From the NCBI GenBank assembly GCA_013176395.1, contig JABMLP010000012.1:1550001-1614000 (forward strand): a stretch of 64,000 nucleotides of DNA. The letters are read 5' to 3'. Shown here in pieces: positions 1 through 11,568 of this stretch. Source of the stretch: Venturia oleaginea (taxonomy: Eukaryota > Ascomycota > Dothideomycetes > Venturiales > Venturiaceae). The notes under the pieces are model-generated. The model saw only the letters and a program-made list of their open reading frames with translations. It was not told where the DNA came from and did no database searches. A program made the position numbers and the translations under genes. Positions within the stretch are counted from its first letter, which is position 1. Each line of letters starts with the position of its first letter.

Positions 1-32
1 ACGGCAACGGGAAACGGGAAACTCCTCGTCCA

Positions 33-208
33 TATTACGGGACGGTAGCTGGAAAGACGCAGCATACTCGTAGCCAAAGATTGTTTAGATTCAGTTAAGG
101 AGTGAAGGTATCTACAAACAGAGAACCTCAATGAGGTTCTTTCTCTATACTAGGCTCAATCAGGCTTAGGCTCTTAGCCTATACCAACCATGGGCCATGC
201 CCATAACA
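33..208 (-). repeat. 3' LTR of retrotransposon 1
   Basis: 176 bp, 175 of them identical to 5435-5610 (the only difference seen is A versus G in the CCAACC/CCGACC stretch). In element orientation it begins TGTTAT and ends GTAATA, so termini are TG...TA rather than the usual TG...CA. It holds a 19-nt inverted repeat (122-140, 9-bp arms around one base) upstream of the inferred transcript start. Confidence 0.95.
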
Positions 209-222
209 TTACCCCCCTCCTT
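209..222 (-). promoter_or_regulatory. Polypurine tract of retrotransposon 1
   Basis: In element orientation AAGGAGGGGGGTAA lies directly before the 3' LTR. This is the expected plus-strand primer. The stop codon of the chromodomain reading frame (221-223) abuts it. Confidence 0.8.
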
Positions 223-3200
223 ACCGGGTGTGCAGGACTAAAGAGGGTGTGGTAGGTGGGATAATCAAACAGACAAACGCCATACATCGCTTCTGCCAGC
301 TTGTAGCAGATTCGAAGGCGCTGGCCACCGCTACTCGGTTTCTTCGGGCCCCTGTTTGAGCTCCTATATCTTCGCCGACACCGTCGCCCTTGCCATACTC
401 TGCCTCGAAGCGGTCTAAGTCCTCGACTTCTGTAAATAATGAACGTGGCTGCCAATCGGGATCTGCATAGCCTTTCCATTTGATTAATAACTGACGAACC
501 CAGCCTCGCCCAACCCGTTTCTTCTCTGCGCGAAGTATACGTTCTACTTCAAACTCAGCCTCTGTTTCTTCGGTTTGAGGCACTAATGGTGGCGGCTGGG
601 TATCATCGGATTCTTGTGAGGGCAGTGTGTCGGTTGCGGCTCGGCGGAGTAGGTCAACGTGGAAACGGTTATGGATACCACTTGGCAGGTCAGCCAGCTC
701 GTATACCATCGGGGAGATCTGGTTCTCGACAGTGTATTTGGCTTGCGTCCACGACAGTTTCTCTATAGCTGCGGAGTATTGATATTCCTAAGGTTCAACC
801 AGACTTTGTCGCCCTTTTTTAACGTTTCGGCAGCTTGACGTGACCTGTTGGCGTCGTTCTCCATCTTCTGCTGGGACCAGGCCATCGCTGCCTGTGCATA
901 TTCTTGTGCCTCTTCTATTCGTTGCACAAAGGTCTCGGCATCGGCTGTTGGTGAGTTACTGGGTGAGATTCGTTGTACTTTCTGGATTGGTTCCGCATGG
1001 TAGCCGTGGGTTAGATAGAATGGACTCATCCCTGTGACTGAAGAGTCACGATTGTTCAGTGCTAACATAGCCGTAGGTAGTAGCGTTGGCCAGTCTAGTT
1101 GGGAGTATGCGATGAAGGCGCGGAGATAGCGTAGAACTTCCTGGTTCATACGCTCGGTCGCGCCATCGGTCTGTGGATGAAAGGCTGTAGAGAGTCTCTG
1201 CTCAATCTTTGTAAGTTCGCAAAGCTTCCTCCAAAAACGACCTGTCCAATTGCTGCCTCTGTCCGACGTCAATGCCATGGGAAATCCGTGGTAGCGATAG
1301 TGGCATTGTAAGAACCTTTTCGCGCACTCTTTGGCGCTCATTGTAGTCATAGCCTCCAACGTAACACTTTTGAGGAGGCGATCTGTGATAACCATGAGGT
1401 ATTTTGGGCCGTTTTCCTCCGCGGGCAAATCAGTCATGAAATCGATTGATAGCTCGCTGTGGAAGCGGGCCGGGATTGGAAGTGGTTTCAGAAGACCTCG
1501 CTTCTTATCACGCCATATTCCTGTTCTCCCACATACGTCGCAATTACGTACAAACTGCCGGACTGTCTTGTATTGTTGGGGCCAAAAGAAACTTCTGGAT
1601 AGAATCGCAAGCGTGCTATCTCTCCCTGGGTGTCCAGTAACATGGGAATCGTGAGTTTGTTGGACCAGCGTTGTTCGCAGCGGTTCCCAATCTGGTACCC
1701 ATAGGATCCCTCTTCTCGTGACCGCGCCGTGGTCGTCTACTTCGCATTCGGGTAGCTGTACCGACAACTTGAGCTCTGGAGGAAAGGAACGTTCGCCAGT
1801 AACTATAGCCGTATGAATAGCTTCGTAGGATTGGTCCTCTGCTATTGCGCGATCCCAGAGAAGTTGTAACTCTGGTTTCTCGAAAAGATCGCATCCTTTT
1901 GCAACTGACCGGTTTTGACCGTACCTAGTAGTGGACCGGTGTTGACCGTTTTCGGCAGTCAGCTGGTGTCGACCGTCCAGTCCAGTATTTTGCTGGGGCT
2001 CCCGTATAACGTCCCATGTACTATTGGATGTATTCGGTGTATTGACTGGGCAGATAAGGGCTTGTATTGCGATTGTTTCGGTCGTCCTCTCGGAAAGAGG
2101 AGGAAGCCATTCGTCCTTGATCAACTGGGCCACTCGCCCTTGTAGTCTCTCGTCGTTCTTGTCATGTGGCATATCTTGATGTCTTCTTGATAGTGCGTCT
2201 GGTCTTTGCGCTAGTTTTCCGGCGCGAAATTCCAGCTGGAATTGGTACTCAGATAGAATTAGCGACCATCTTGCTTGTCTCTCTGACAAACGCTGCGCTG
2301 TCATAAAGTAGCGGAGATTCTTGTGATCGGTAAGGACTTTGAAAGGTGCTGCAACACTGCGTAGTTCTCCTCTCCAGTGTTCAATGGACTTGATTACTGC
2401 CAGTAATTCTTTATCGTGGATCTCGTAGTTACATTCAGCCGCAGTGAGCTTGCGGGAGAAGTATGCTACTGGTCGTAGTTTTCCTTTCATATCCTTCTGC
2501 GACAACGTGCCTCCCAGCGCGTAGCCAGAGCAGTCGCACTCGAGTACCGTATCCAGGTCTGGATTCCAGTGAGCCAGTATTGGGGCGGAGATGAATAGCT
2601 CCTTCAAGACTTGAAAGGCGTTCTCATGTTCTTTGTTCCAGACAAAAGCGACGGCCTTCCGTGTTAACTTGATTTAAGGGGTCGGAGAGCTCTGAGAAGT
2701 TGTCGATGAAGTCTCGGTAGAAATTTGCAAAGCCTAGGAAGGAGCGTACGCCTGTGACATTGACTGGAGCCTCCCATTCTTTAATCGCGTCAACTTTCTC
2801 TGGGTCGACTTTGATCCCTTCTCCTGCAGTGATAATGAACCCCAGATATTTGACCTCCTGAACAGCAAACTCGCACTTGCTTAAGTCTAGCCGAAGTCCA
2901 GCAGTCTTGAGCTTGGCAAGAATTTGGTTAACCTTAACCATGTGATCCAGATAGTCGCCGTCGCTCCATATCAAGACATCGTCCATGTAGGCTGAACAGC
3001 AGATATCTAGGGATTCCCGTAGGACTCCGTTGATGTATCGTTGAAAGCTCGCGGGTGCGCTAGCTAGTCCGAAGGGGGTAACTAGCCATTCGAATAGTCC
3101 AAATCGAGTGCGAAAAGCCGTTTTCCACTCATCGCCGTGCTTGATGCGGAGCCGATGAAATGCCGCTCTGACGTCAAGTTTGGTGTACCAACGCGCTGTT

Positions 3201-4315
3201 GCTAGATTTCGTAGGGTTTCTCGGATTAGTGGCAATGGGTAGCGGTCCGATCGAGTGATTCGATTCAGTGCCCGATAGTCTACACACATCCGAATGCCTC
3301 CACCTGGTTTCCTTACAAATAAGACTGGGGCTGCCGCTGGTGAGTTGCTGGCGCGTATCCAGCCCTTGTCCATATAGTCCGAAAGTGTTTTTCGTAGGAC
3401 TAATAGCTCTTCCCTCGACATGCCGTATAATGGGCCCCAAGGAACTTCTGCCTCGCGACCTTGTTCATCTCGTATCATTTCGATAACGTGATCGCGACCC
3501 TCTTGATGGGGCGCGATCTCTCCGTCTTCGTCGTCGAGAAAGGCATCAGCATGCTCTGCTATTTCTTCTGGTATCTCTTGTCGGATTTCTTCCTCAGTCT
3601 TTCTCTGTTTTCTTTCTGCTAACTTGCTTAGGGCCTTGTTGATATTCGACATCGAGATAGCCAGCACTTGTGTACCATCCGGTCCATCTCTTCTCAACCG
3701 TCGCTGGGCCCTTCCAACAATAGCTGCAAATACAGATCCTGACACTAGACAAGCCGCCCGCACGTGAGCGAGCCGGTCTCGCGCTTTGGTGTTCTGTTCT
3801 AGCCACCCCTTTTCTCTTACCGTGATGCGCTGGGATCCTTGACCAATAAGCAGCTTTCTCTTAGCTGCTATATATCGCACCCAGTTTCTCTCTGCCCATA
3901 CCTTGCCTAGGATAATAGGGAAGCTCAATCCTTTCACTATATACCCATAGACTCGCTCTGCTCGACCATCAATGTCGATCGTAGCGTAGGTCATGTGCGT
4001 AATACGGAGGTCTTCTCCGTTCTCGTGGCTCTCTTTAGCCAGTGCCAATTGTTTGGTGTCAATTGGGATGCGCGGTAGACGATGTGTTTGGACACTCTTC
4101 TCGCTGAAAGCAGCATAAGGGAGGCAGCCGTTATCAAAGAAGGATTCGGTGAAAGAAGTTCCGTTGATCAAGGTATCTATCAAGAAGGGTGTACTTTCCA
4201 TCCTATCCTTTGCTGCTTTGATTTCTCTTATGCCTGGTAGCTTTGTAATGTCTTCGCCATGTACATCTACTTCAGACCCTCGTGCGCGACGATGCACAAG
4301 GGTAGCTAGTTTTCC
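221..4315 (-). pseudogene. pol: Pol polyprotein of retrotransposon 1, broken by two frameshifts
   Basis: Three collinear open pieces. 2624-4315: aspartic protease with active-site-like FFDNGC, then reverse transcriptase with AYMDDV. 763-2607: RNase H, then integrase with a zinc finger (CDVCGRTG) and D, D, E catalytic positions (SIDF; TSDRGSNW; the E of TERMNQE). 221-709: end of integrase and a chromodomain (LLIKWKGY...DWQP). The first break is a one-base shift near 2668-2671 between RT and RNase H. The second, near 763-785, puts a TAG inside the C-terminal part of integrase. Pol lies in the -1 frame relative to gag and overlaps its end. Chromodomains target such elements to heterochromatin. 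No truncation was seen apart from the two shifts. Confidence 0.9.
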
Positions 4316-5409
4316 GACTCTGATGAGGCTTCCTGTAGGGAGTCATCGGTATGCTGTGTGATTACCGCAGTGGCCTGAGTCTTTGGACGTGTTGCTGGTC
4401 GGAATTCGCATACGTTCGGGTGGTGCTTGGGCTTCTTACAGCGCCCGCATTTGCCCGCTTGTATAAGTGCCAAGAACTCTGTTTGGGATCGCCATTTCGC
4501 TCTAGGTCGTCGGTCCTTCTTCGCATCCTTTCCGAGTGTATCGACCCGAGCTATCAGTGCTGCGATCTGCGCTGAAAGGGCGTTGATGCCAGTCATTTCG
4601 ACATCGCCTTCTGCGTCACGACTGACTGTTTGGGGTGATTGTGGCCTCCCTCGAGTCGTTGGCGTCTCCTTATCCGTACTTGGATAGCGGCGTTGGTGGG
4701 ATAGAGCCTCTGTCTTCGTCGCGAAGTACTGTACATCTTTTACGTAAGTGTCGTAGTCGTCCCTGGACAATCGCACTGATTTCAAGGTCTGTTGGAGGGA
4801 GTAGTTGAGCGCGTTGTTCATGATAGTGATCTTTGAGGCTCTTTGCGGCGCTAGGGATCCAGCTTGCGATGTCAGTTGTTCGAACTGCTGGCGGAAGTCT
4901 TCGAACGGTTGTCTGCTGCCTTGGCTAATCTTGTTCAGCTCGTCGAGAGCTTTAGCTTCCGCTTCATGATCTAAGAACTTGTCGTCCATATGCTTGATAA
5001 AGGACTCGGGTTCGTAGTTGTCATGTTGCTCTCCATTGCTTAGCCATTGGATGACGCGTTGTTGTTTCTCTGTCGGAAGTCCGTTGAAGATGTTCGCGCA
5101 TATTCCTTGATTGCTTCCAAGCTTCCCATTTTCAACAGTGATTTTTGTCTTGATCTGCCATCTGAACAGCGTGTAGTTGTCTCTTTTCCCGTCCCATTTA
5201 GGCCATGCAATAGCTTTTGCACCGATGTTCCCATCAACACTGACTGCGGTCAGAGCTGCCACCAATTGTTGTACGGTGTCAGGCGAATTTGCTCGAGCCA
5301 TTGAGAGTTTGTCGATTCCTTGCGTAATGCTCGCGATTGGGTCGTCGTCGGTAATAGGGGTGTAGGTTGTAGGAGTCGATAGGGTACTGTTGCTACGCAT
5401 CAAGTACAC
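4306..5409 (-). CDS. gag: Gag polyprotein of retrotransposon 1
   Basis: 367 aa, starting 14 nt beyond the primer site. It forms the virus-like particle shell and packages element RNA. The central part (about residues 70-250) has the alpha-helical make-up of a Ty3-type capsid. Near the C terminus lies one zinc knuckle of the CX2CX4HX4C type (C-GR-C, then H and C), the RNA-binding nucleocapsid motif. The frame is open throughout. Its stop at 4306-4308 lies a few bases after GGAAAAC (4309-4315), where pol continues in the -1 frame. The call is firm; the capsid assignment is by position and composition. Confidence 0.9.
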   Translation of the reverse strand: MYLMRSNSTLSTPTTYTPITDDDPIASITQGIDKLSMARANSPDTVQQLVAALTAVSVDGNIGAKAIAWPKWDGKRDNYTLFRWQIKTKITVENGKLGSNQGICANIFNGLPTEKQQRVIQWLSNGEQHDNYEPESFIKHMDDKFLDHEAEAKALDELNKISQGSRQPFEDFRQQFEQLTSQAGSLAPQRASKITIMNNALNYSLQQTLKSVRLSRDDYDTYVKDVQYFATKTEALSHQRRYPSTDKETPTTRGRPQSPQTVSRDAEGDVEMTGINALSAQIAALIARVDTLGKDAKKDRRPRAKWRSQTEFLALIQAGKCGRCKKPKHHPNVCEFRPATRPKTQATAVITQHTDDSLQEASSESEN

Positions 5410-5423
5410 CTAGGTTTGTAAAG

Positions 5424-5434
5424 AACTGAATCTA
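5424..5434 (-). promoter_or_regulatory. Self-priming primer-binding site of retrotransposon 1
   Basis: The 11 nt directly next to the 5' LTR read TAGATTCAGTT in element orientation. The LTR transcript contains AACTGAATCTA (5488-5498), an exact complement. This is the Tf1/sushi arrangement, in which the 5' end of the mRNA folds back to prime reverse transcription. I did not recognise a tRNA 3' end in it. Confidence 0.8.
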
Positions 5435-5610
5435 TATTACGGGACGGTAGCTGGAAAGACGCAGCATACTCGTAGCCAAAGATTGTTTAGATTCAGTTAA
5501 GGAGTGAAGGTATCTACAAACAGAGAACCTCAATGAGGTTCTTTCTCTATACTAGGCTCAATCAGGCTTAGGCTCTTAGCCTATACCGACCATGGGCCAT
5601 GCCCATAACA
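5435..5610 (-). repeat. 5' LTR of retrotransposon 1
   Basis: The mate of 33-208. It contains TAGATTCAGTT on the plus strand at 5488-5498, which is the reverse complement of the primer-binding site sequence at 5424-5434. In self-priming elements the transcript begins at this segment, so transcription is predicted to start near 5498 and run leftwards. Confidence 0.95.
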
Positions 5611-5803
5611 GTCCATGCGGAAAACGGTTGCTCCTCACGGAAAACCAACGGAAAACTAGCGTAGCCTTGTGCTAATCTCTCGGCAGATATCCTTCCAGCA
5701 GACAACTTCATAATACACGTGTAGTACCAGTCATTGAATCTGGCAGATAAGGTTCAAAACACTCTTCAATCAAATCAGCATTCACAAGTCTGTTCAATCC
5801 CAA

Positions 5804-7175
<1,372 letters not shown>

Positions 7176-7514
7176 AGAGGTCGAGGGAATTTTGTAAGGC
7201 AATGTAGCTCATGCATACTGACCGTTATTTCCTGCCTGTACACGGATGTGATATGGACTGGATTGTGCCCGCATCTCTTCGGAAGCGATCTGGTGAAGCA
7301 CTCATGCACTGAAAAAGTGGTTGTTTTGGTCAAGCTCTGCTCTCGGAACGATGGCCGAATGCCCAGCTATTTCAAGCTTAGTGAGAAGATGCCTTATTAT
7401 TCAGGGGCTGACAGGCCCCTCGCGGTCTGCACCCCTTGGCCTCCACCATCAAGCTTCACGAAGCACCTGTGCATCATCTACGTTCTACGTGACCCCGACC
7501 TTGTCCCCACCACG

Positions 7515-9751
7515 ATGGAAAGAATGCCTTCTTCAGCATTCAGTCCCGCACAAGCTGGGCGACCGTATCGATCGCACAAAGTCCCAGCGTGTGTGACTTG
7601 TCGAAAGAGAAAATCGTTGTGATATGGATATTCTGTCGCTTCTGTCGCGAGAAACGAGTCATTTGCCAGAATTCCCTGAAGAATAGCCGTCCTCGTGTTG
7701 GGTCTGTTGGCTACAAGTTCAATTAGAATGGTTCGAAAGGGGAACAGTTCTAACACATTACAGCTCCTTAGAAAGGAACATGCAGCAATTTCACTCGGCA
7801 CCAAGTCATGAGACGACCGAGTCAAATCGATTCTCAAGCAGCGAGATGAGGCGACCAGATTCAACACAGCCTATGAGCGACATGGCCAGTCTATCCCAAT
7901 ACCATGCCATCGTGGGGACCTCTCCAATCGAGTGTAGCATCATCATAAACCCGACCATGACAGAGGATGTTCAAGTCCTGGAGAACTATCTCACATCAAA
8001 ATCACTGCGAACATCTTCCACCAGTAGGCATTACACCGTTGTATTGAGAGGTGCAGACCACCCAGTCGTTTACATTACAGTTCCAAGGCGTCGATAAGGT
8101 CTTCGGACAGCTACAGATCCAGGAAGGGCACAGAGAGAGATTTTGGAACAGATCTTAGGTCCGCTCAAGACTGAGGTCGTTAAACTCTACTTTGATCATC
8201 TACACCCCTGTTTTCCAATTTTGGACGAGGAAGCCTTTTGTGATCTTTGGAAGCGAGAGCCTGGTCGGATTTCCTCGACTCTTGTTTGCGACATTTATTG
8301 CATTACTCTATTATATTAGAACAAATCTGATTTGTTGTCAACCCATCCTCGCCCGGACCTATCATTTGCCTAGAATCAGGCAGTGGCGGCATTGCAAGAC
8401 GACTTTATGTCGTCCACCCTCTCAATGACAGAGTCCGCATTGTTGGATATGAATGGTCGCCCGGTAATGCAAGTAACGGGGAATATCGTCAACGCCGGAA
8501 GAACAGTCACGCTTGCACACAGCCTTGGGCTTCACCGAGACCCTACAGCGTGGAAAGTAACGAGTCGCGAAAAGAACCTGCGGATTCGGCTTTGGTAGGG
8601 TGTCTTCATTCAAGACATTTGGTCTAGCTTCGCTCATGGCGTGCCACCAAACATCCAGAAACGGTACAAGGATGTCCCAGTTCCTACACTCCAATCCCTG
8701 TTACCACTTAATGTCTCCGCGGCCCAGAAAAACACTGCGATGACATTTCTCCAGCTTTGTCTTCTCACTCGCACCCTTAGAGAGACATTAGATCTTGTCT
8801 ACTCGTTGGTGGCAAACTCCGGAGAATTGTGGCGAGTGCTTCGCCGGCTTGAGTGCGTTCTCGATGATTGGGAGCATGAAATCCCTGATCACTTGCGACT
8901 GTCGGGTTCAGCAGCGCAGTCTCGGGTCAATGGATCTGGTAATTTGTGGTTTTGCTTCTTGTCCCTGAAATTTCTTCAATGCCGGCTAGCTTTTCGAGTG
9001 AGTCCTGCGTGTCCCTTCTTGGCCTCTTTTGCTGACAGGCTTTTCAGACCGCCGTCGCAGAGAGGAGACAGCGAAGGAAACCAAAGCCTACCGCTTTGTT
9101 GTGCTTCGCGAAGCCAGTAGCACAATTGTGAACTTCATTTGCAGGCTGCAATATTCTCAATTGCAAGAATTTTGGCTCTCTTGTACGTCTTTGGGGACCT
9201 CCTTCTACATAGATATTAAATCGCAAGCGCGTTCTAGGCTAATTCACATAGATACTGGACATCTTCTTGTGTCAGCTAGCACGATACTCCTACGATGCAC
9301 AGTTGAGTCGACTGAAGCTTCCGTCAGATCCAAATGCGCCAATACGCTTCCGCAGCTTCTCGACCGCCTAAAGTTCGCAAGCGCAGAATGCGGCTGGGAC
9401 CTCGCCGAGTTCTGTATTGAACGATGCGGCGAGTCCATATCTAAAGTCGCCAGTTTCGAGAGCGCGACCAGCAGGACTGTTCCCGCTGAGTAACAGGCTC
9501 ATGCGGATGATATCTTTAATGGCCGAGACTTGCAAGATTTGCTACTTCCGGTTGATTCTTTGGATTTTCCATGGGATAATTTGCGGGGCACGACAGAAGG
9601 ACTATCGTCAACATATACGTGAACGATACAACAGCATCAACGGTACGACCTTTCCACGGTTGTGCGACATCTCGGTCGACTTAATCTACAATTGCCTCCC
9701 AATGATCAGATGATTATAGACGAGACGAGCCAACCCAGCATCTTTCGTCTT
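7515..9751 (+). pseudogene. Zn(II)2Cys6 fungal transcription factor, decayed
   Basis: A binuclear zinc cluster begins at about 7580 (PACVTCRKRKS) and is cut by a stop, then resumes in another frame (RFCREKRVICQ). Downstream, in several frames, comes a fungal-specific transcription factor domain: VKLYFDHLHPCFPILDEEAF near 8180-8240 and NIVNAGRTVTLAHSLGLHRD near 8490-8540, with a stop right after RIRLW at 8596. Open fragments run to about 9750 and may include unspliced introns. At least three lesions make it a pseudogene. It sits between the broken aminotransferase and the dipeptidase, as a pathway-specific regulator would. Confidence 0.75.
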
Positions 9752-9765
9752 TAGTTTCTAGGACA

Positions 9766-11076
9766 TCAAGCATCATGATACAAACCGTCTTCTGGTGGTG
9801 ATACGCCATACCAATCCAAGCCGAGTTTGTCTTCGGGATCTGGATCTGGCATTTGATAATATCCATCATATCTCCACCATTTTCTGCCTTCCCAGATGTC
9901 CTCCGCCGTAAGAATTTCTTCATCACCCGTCATGTCTCTGACTTCCACGACTCCTTTCCACACCCGAAGCATGTTCTGACCCGCTGCTTTGGCAAGTTGC
10001 TCCTCCGTAGCTCCAGGATCCAGAATTGCTTTGAGAAGTCTTGGGTAGCATGTCACATCCTCCAGTCCTGGGATGACTGAAGCGATTCCATCGAAGTCCG
10101 ATCCGAGCCCAACGTAGTCCCAGCCTATTCTCTCGGCAATATAGAAGAGATGATCCAGAACCATATCCATTCTTGCTTCTTTTCTCCGCGAAGCAACATG
10201 CTCGGGCACAAATGTAACCATGATTATGCCTTTGTTCTTGGGAATCATGTCCAATATCTTATCAGAAGCATTTCGCGCACAGTCGAACATAGATTGTACA
10301 TTACTGTGGGAAAAAATTACTGGGGCACGACTGAGTCTCAGCATTTGCTCTGCGCAGTCCTGAGAGACATGAGAAGCATCGACAATCATGCCCAGGCGGT
10401 TCATTTCCGTCACCGGTGCACGACCAAGCTTTGACAGACCTCCGTGGACTGGGCCAACTTTCGAAGTTGATGAATCTACGAATGCATCGTTGCAAACATG
10501 AGTCAATGTGACCTTGCGACTGTTAGCAGGGTCGACTTTTTGACAGAGATGTAGGACGCCAACATATCGTACTCCGAGAGAGTAGAAGGCTTGAATAATC
10601 CCAATACTGTTTCCCGCCATATGGAATCCTTCGATGCCAATGGAACAAGCAATTTTTCCCTCTTGATACACTCTCATAACATCTTCCGGCTCCGACAAAA
10701 CCTCGAATACATCTGGATATGTCTCTACCATCCGCAGCGTTAAATCGATCTGTTCTTTAGCATCTCGAGCCATCTCGCAATACTCGGGCGAGGCGAAATT
10801 CTCCGAGGTCTTTTGTTGAGGTACGTAGATGCTCCAGGATTGCGCTCCTACTGCTCCGGCTTGGAGACGTGGAATATCCGTCATGCTTCTTTCAAAGCCT
10901 TTGCGGAGGTCAAATTTGGGATTATTGTTAATTTGACCTTTGAAACAGCAACGCGGCTTTTGAGGGAGGTCATTGTGGCCATCGAACAGGGGAGTATTGA
11001 GGAGGACCTGTTTTACCCTTTCGTCAATTTCCAACCGTTGATATGGGTGCGTCGCCGATGCCATTGGTGCAGACAC
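9766..11076 (-). CDS. Membrane dipeptidase, peptidase M19 family
   Basis: Hydrolyses dipeptides in a zinc-dependent way. The metal-site motifs of the family are all present: DGHND near residue 32, IEGF near 148, DASH near 235, FSHSN near 255 and GSDFDG near 323. Start chosen at MSAPMASATH, the first ATG. The open frame gives 436 aa, but 17 of those codons (10513-10563) interrupt a conserved block: YSLGVRY should run straight into VTLTHVCN. The 51 nt begin GTTGGC, contain GCTAAC and end AAG, so they are very likely an intron whose length keeps the frame open. The spliced product would be 419 aa. It has no predicted signal peptide, so it is probably intracellular. It is the only intact member of the 5.8-13.3 kb group. 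Confidence 0.9.
   Translation of the reverse strand: MSAPMASATHPYQRLEIDERVKQVLLNTPLFDGHNDLPQKPRCCFKGQINNNPKFDLRKGFERSMTDIPRLQAGAVGAQSWSIYVPQQKTSENFASPEYCEMARDAKEQIDLTLRMVETYPDVFEVLSEPEDVMRVYQEGKIACSIGIEGFHMAGNSIGIIQAFYSLGVRYVGVLHLCQKVDPANSRKVTLTHVCNDAFVDSSTSKVGPVHGGLSKLGRAPVTEMNRLGMIVDASHVSQDCAEQMLRLSRAPVIFSHSNVQSMFDCARNASDKILDMIPKNKGIIMVTFVPEHVASRRKEARMDMVLDHLFYIAERIGWDYVGLGSDFDGIASVIPGLEDVTCYPRLLKAILDPGATEEQLAKAAGQNMLRVWKGVVEVRDMTGDEEILTAEDIWEGRKWWRYDGYYQMPDPDPEDKLGLDWYGVSPPEDGLYHDA
10513..10563 (-). other. Predicted in-frame 51-nt intron of the M19 dipeptidase
   Basis: Donor GTTGGC, branch site TGCTAACAG, acceptor CGCAAG. Removing it joins GVRY to VTLTHVCN, which matches the uninterrupted family pattern. 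Because 51 is a multiple of three and there is no stop, intron retention would also give a full-length protein with a 17-residue insert. Confidence 0.7.
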
Positions 11077-11568
11077 TTCCTAGATCGTTACAAGGTGGTA
11101 TGAGATTCAATTGTCAAAAGAGGCACTTGCTGAATCGAGGGACCGACTGTAATACCGTGATTCTTATCTATTCAGTTCCTGAGATATCTGCCAATTTTTA
11201 TACCTTATCGTCAAAACGGAAACGCTTCCAGGATGTTGATGAGTTTCTTGTCGGCTTAATACAATCCAGCAACTATCGTGAGCGATAAGTCGCCCGGTCG
11301 AAAATGGGGTGAGATGCCCTGCAAGATATTTCGCTAGCGCCTCGGATCCTAACGGGAAACTATTCGACAGCCATCGGAGAACGGATAATTGACTGAGACT
11401 AGCCGAATGGGGAAGTACGCCCAACACCTATCTTTGGCCTTCCCGTCTGTAACCTTGGATGAGAGACAGCATCAGCACGATAAGTATATCTGAACTTTTT
11501 CTTATGATAAAGTTGTTCCTGAAGCGCAGTCCCATGCAACTGGTTGAGCACGTTTTTCAGTTGATGCA
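11077..11568. other. Divergent intergenic region
   Basis: Lies between the dipeptidase start (leftwards) and the MFS pseudogene start (rightwards), so it would have held both promoters. I see no coding segment or clear repeat in it. Confidence 0.5.

Larger units (their letters stand above)
33..5610 (-). mobile_element. Chromodomain Ty3/gypsy LTR retrotransposon 1 (full length, pol frameshifted)
   Basis: Element of 5,578 bp transcribed on the minus strand. It is bounded by two 176-bp LTRs (33-208 and 5435-5610) that differ at one base, and by a 5-bp target duplication GTCCA (28-32 and 5611-5615). Read on the minus strand the order is 5' LTR, primer site, gag with zinc knuckle, then pol as protease, reverse transcriptase, RNase H, integrase and chromodomain, then a purine tract and 3' LTR. 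That domain order defines chromoviruses. The near-identical LTRs indicate a recent insertion, yet pol carries two single-base frameshifts, so this copy should not be autonomous. Some lesions may be assembly errors, because one base each would suffice. Confidence 0.95.

Noticed and set aside
763..785. Programmed frameshift or stop read-through inside pol of element 1
   Set aside because: Element 2 has one continuous frame here, so the shift in element 1 is better explained as a mutation or sequencing error.
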